Positions 63,109 to 64,000 of a stretch of 64,000 nucleotides of DNA are shown here, in pieces. The notes under the pieces are model-generated. The model did no database searches. It was not told where the DNA came from and was given only the letters and a program-made list of their open reading frames with translations. The position numbers and the translations under genes were made by a program. Within the stretch, counting starts at the first letter, position 1. Each line of letters starts with the position of its first letter. The DNA comes from Mesobacterium pallidum (GTDB lineage Bacteria > Pseudomonadota > Alphaproteobacteria > Rhodobacterales > Rhodobacteraceae), in NCBI RefSeq assembly GCF_019966535.1, contig NZ_JAIMID010000005.1:186001-250000 (forward strand), in the 5' to 3' direction.

Positions 63109-64000
63109 ATGCGCAACTCCTCTTTGCCCTTGATGTTCAGTTGCCGGTCGAGGAACAGCACCGCGATCAGGATCAGCCCGATCACCAGGTTCACCGTCTC
63201 GGTATCGGCGCCGATATGGGCCAGCCCCTTGCGCAGAAGCTGGATCGCCAGCACCCCGCCGAAGGTCGACAGGATCGACCCCGCGCCGCCGGTCAGCTTG
63301 GTGCCGCCCAGCACGACGGCGGTGATGACCCACAGCTCGTAAAGCTCGCCGTCATTGGGGTTCACCGACCCGCTTTCGGAATAGAAGACCACGGCCGAGA
63401 GCGCGGCCAGAAAGCCGATGATCATGAAGTTGATCATCATGTGCGGCCCGACCCGGATGCCGGCATTGACCGCCGCGGTGCGGTTGTCGCCGATGGCATA
63501 GGCGTTGCGGCCATGCACCGTGCGGGTCATCACGAACCAGATGACGCCCGTCACCACCAGCAGGAACCAGGTCGCCGTATGCAGCCCCAGCACCTGCGCC
63601 TCGGCAAAGTCCACGAGAGTCCAGTTGAGGTGGCTGGTGGGTTGTTCACCGTTATACATGAAGACCAGGCCGCGGTAGCCCAGCATCGACCCGAGCGTGA
63701 CGATGAAGGCATCGACCCCGGTTTTCCAGACGATCAGCCCGTTCAGCGCGCCCAGCAGCGTGCCGGTCAGCAGCGCCAGCGCCCAGGCCACCGGGATCAC
63801 CCAGTCGCCGAGGCCCGCAAAGATCGGCCAGGTCATGCTGTCGAGCAGCACGATGGCGCAGATCGCGTAGGTCGCCCCGACGCTGAGGTCGATGTTGCCG
63901 TTGATCATGACGATGGTCATGCCCATGGCGATGATCCCGATCGGCGCCGATTGCTTGAACAGCAGCAGCATGTTGCCGGCATCCATGAAGGCCTTTTCGG
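63105..64000 (-). CDS. Ribose-type ABC permease (RbsC-like), cut off by the window end
   Basis: The visible 297 residues begin upstream of the first internal ATG (63984-63986), so the true start is outside the window. Diagnostic region: IGIIAMGMTIVMINGNIDLS, VGATYAICAIVLL; the loop IGDNRTAAVNAGIRV; C-terminal TAVVLGGTKLTGGAGSILST. The normal family length of 320-340 residues predicts 25-45 missing residues. The binding-protein gene should lie beyond 64000. Confidence 0.92.

Overview
This 64 kb window is high-GC chromosomal DNA (roughly two-thirds G+C by eye). Its gene repertoire is typical of a marine or soil alphaproteobacterium of the Rhodobacterales (Roseobacter/Paracoccaceae group): an NDUFA9-like dehydrogenase beside tRNA-Leu, many ABC uptake systems each paired with its own catabolic enzymes and regulator, DUF1185, HyuA/HyuB, FdrA/YlbE, and IS5/IS66/IS6 relics of alphaproteobacterial type. 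This assignment is an inference from gene content; no rRNA is present.

Layout. (1) 1-2.0 kb: a cut-off membrane protein, an NDUFA9-like protein, tRNA-Leu(CAG) with a strong terminator, then a weakly coding lower-GC patch. (2) 2.0-9.4 kb: a GntR regulator divergent from a DUF1185 protein, alpha/beta hydrolase, aldehyde dehydrogenase, a polar-amino-acid-type ABC transporter and an iron alcohol dehydrogenase. (3) 9.4-12.1 kb: a LysR regulator divergent from a flavin reductase and a luciferase-like monooxygenase. (4) 12.4-17.7 kb: a LacI-controlled cluster resembling rhizopine (moc) catabolism: PanB-like lyase, di-iron membrane hydroxylase, MocE-type Rieske ferredoxin, sugar-binding protein, and a divergent AHL-lactonase-like hydrolase. 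(5) 17.7-26.1 kb: a compact six-gene operon of enolase-superfamily enzyme, HyuA, HyuB, P450, SDR and gamma-glutamyltransferase.

(6) 26.3-44.5 kb: the most coherent large system. It holds an M20 amidohydrolase, two family-5 binding proteins (one with no export signal), FdrA/AllF, an FdrA-domain microprotein, two YlbE/AllG paralogues, DUF2877/AllH, a carbamate kinase, complete Dpp-type permease and ATPase pairs, an amidohydrolase, and an IclR regulator. Three promoters in this block carry the same palindrome (core AATGTGAACATT or close), so it looks like one regulon. The enzymes match oxamate carbamoyltransferase plus carbamate kinase, which cleave a carbamoylated compound and recover ATP.

(7) 44.6-54.3 kb: a biuret (possibly triuret) operon of BMP-type ABC transporter, biuret hydrolase, a second cysteine hydrolase, allophanate hydrolase and an AtzH-like protein, with a divergent LysR regulator. 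Transposon debris flanks it on both sides (IS6 fragment on the left; IS66 and IS5 relics on the right). (8) 56.9-64 kb: a 1316-residue RTX protein downstream of a ribose-type ABC operon. The last gene of that operon is an in-frame fusion of half a beta-hydroxyacid dehydrogenase with half a ThuA protein.

Overall this is a catabolic region built from nitrogen-rich small-molecule modules: amides, ureides, biuret, hydantoin/oxoproline-like and gamma-glutamyl compounds. Most genes overlap by 1-4 bases, implying translational coupling.
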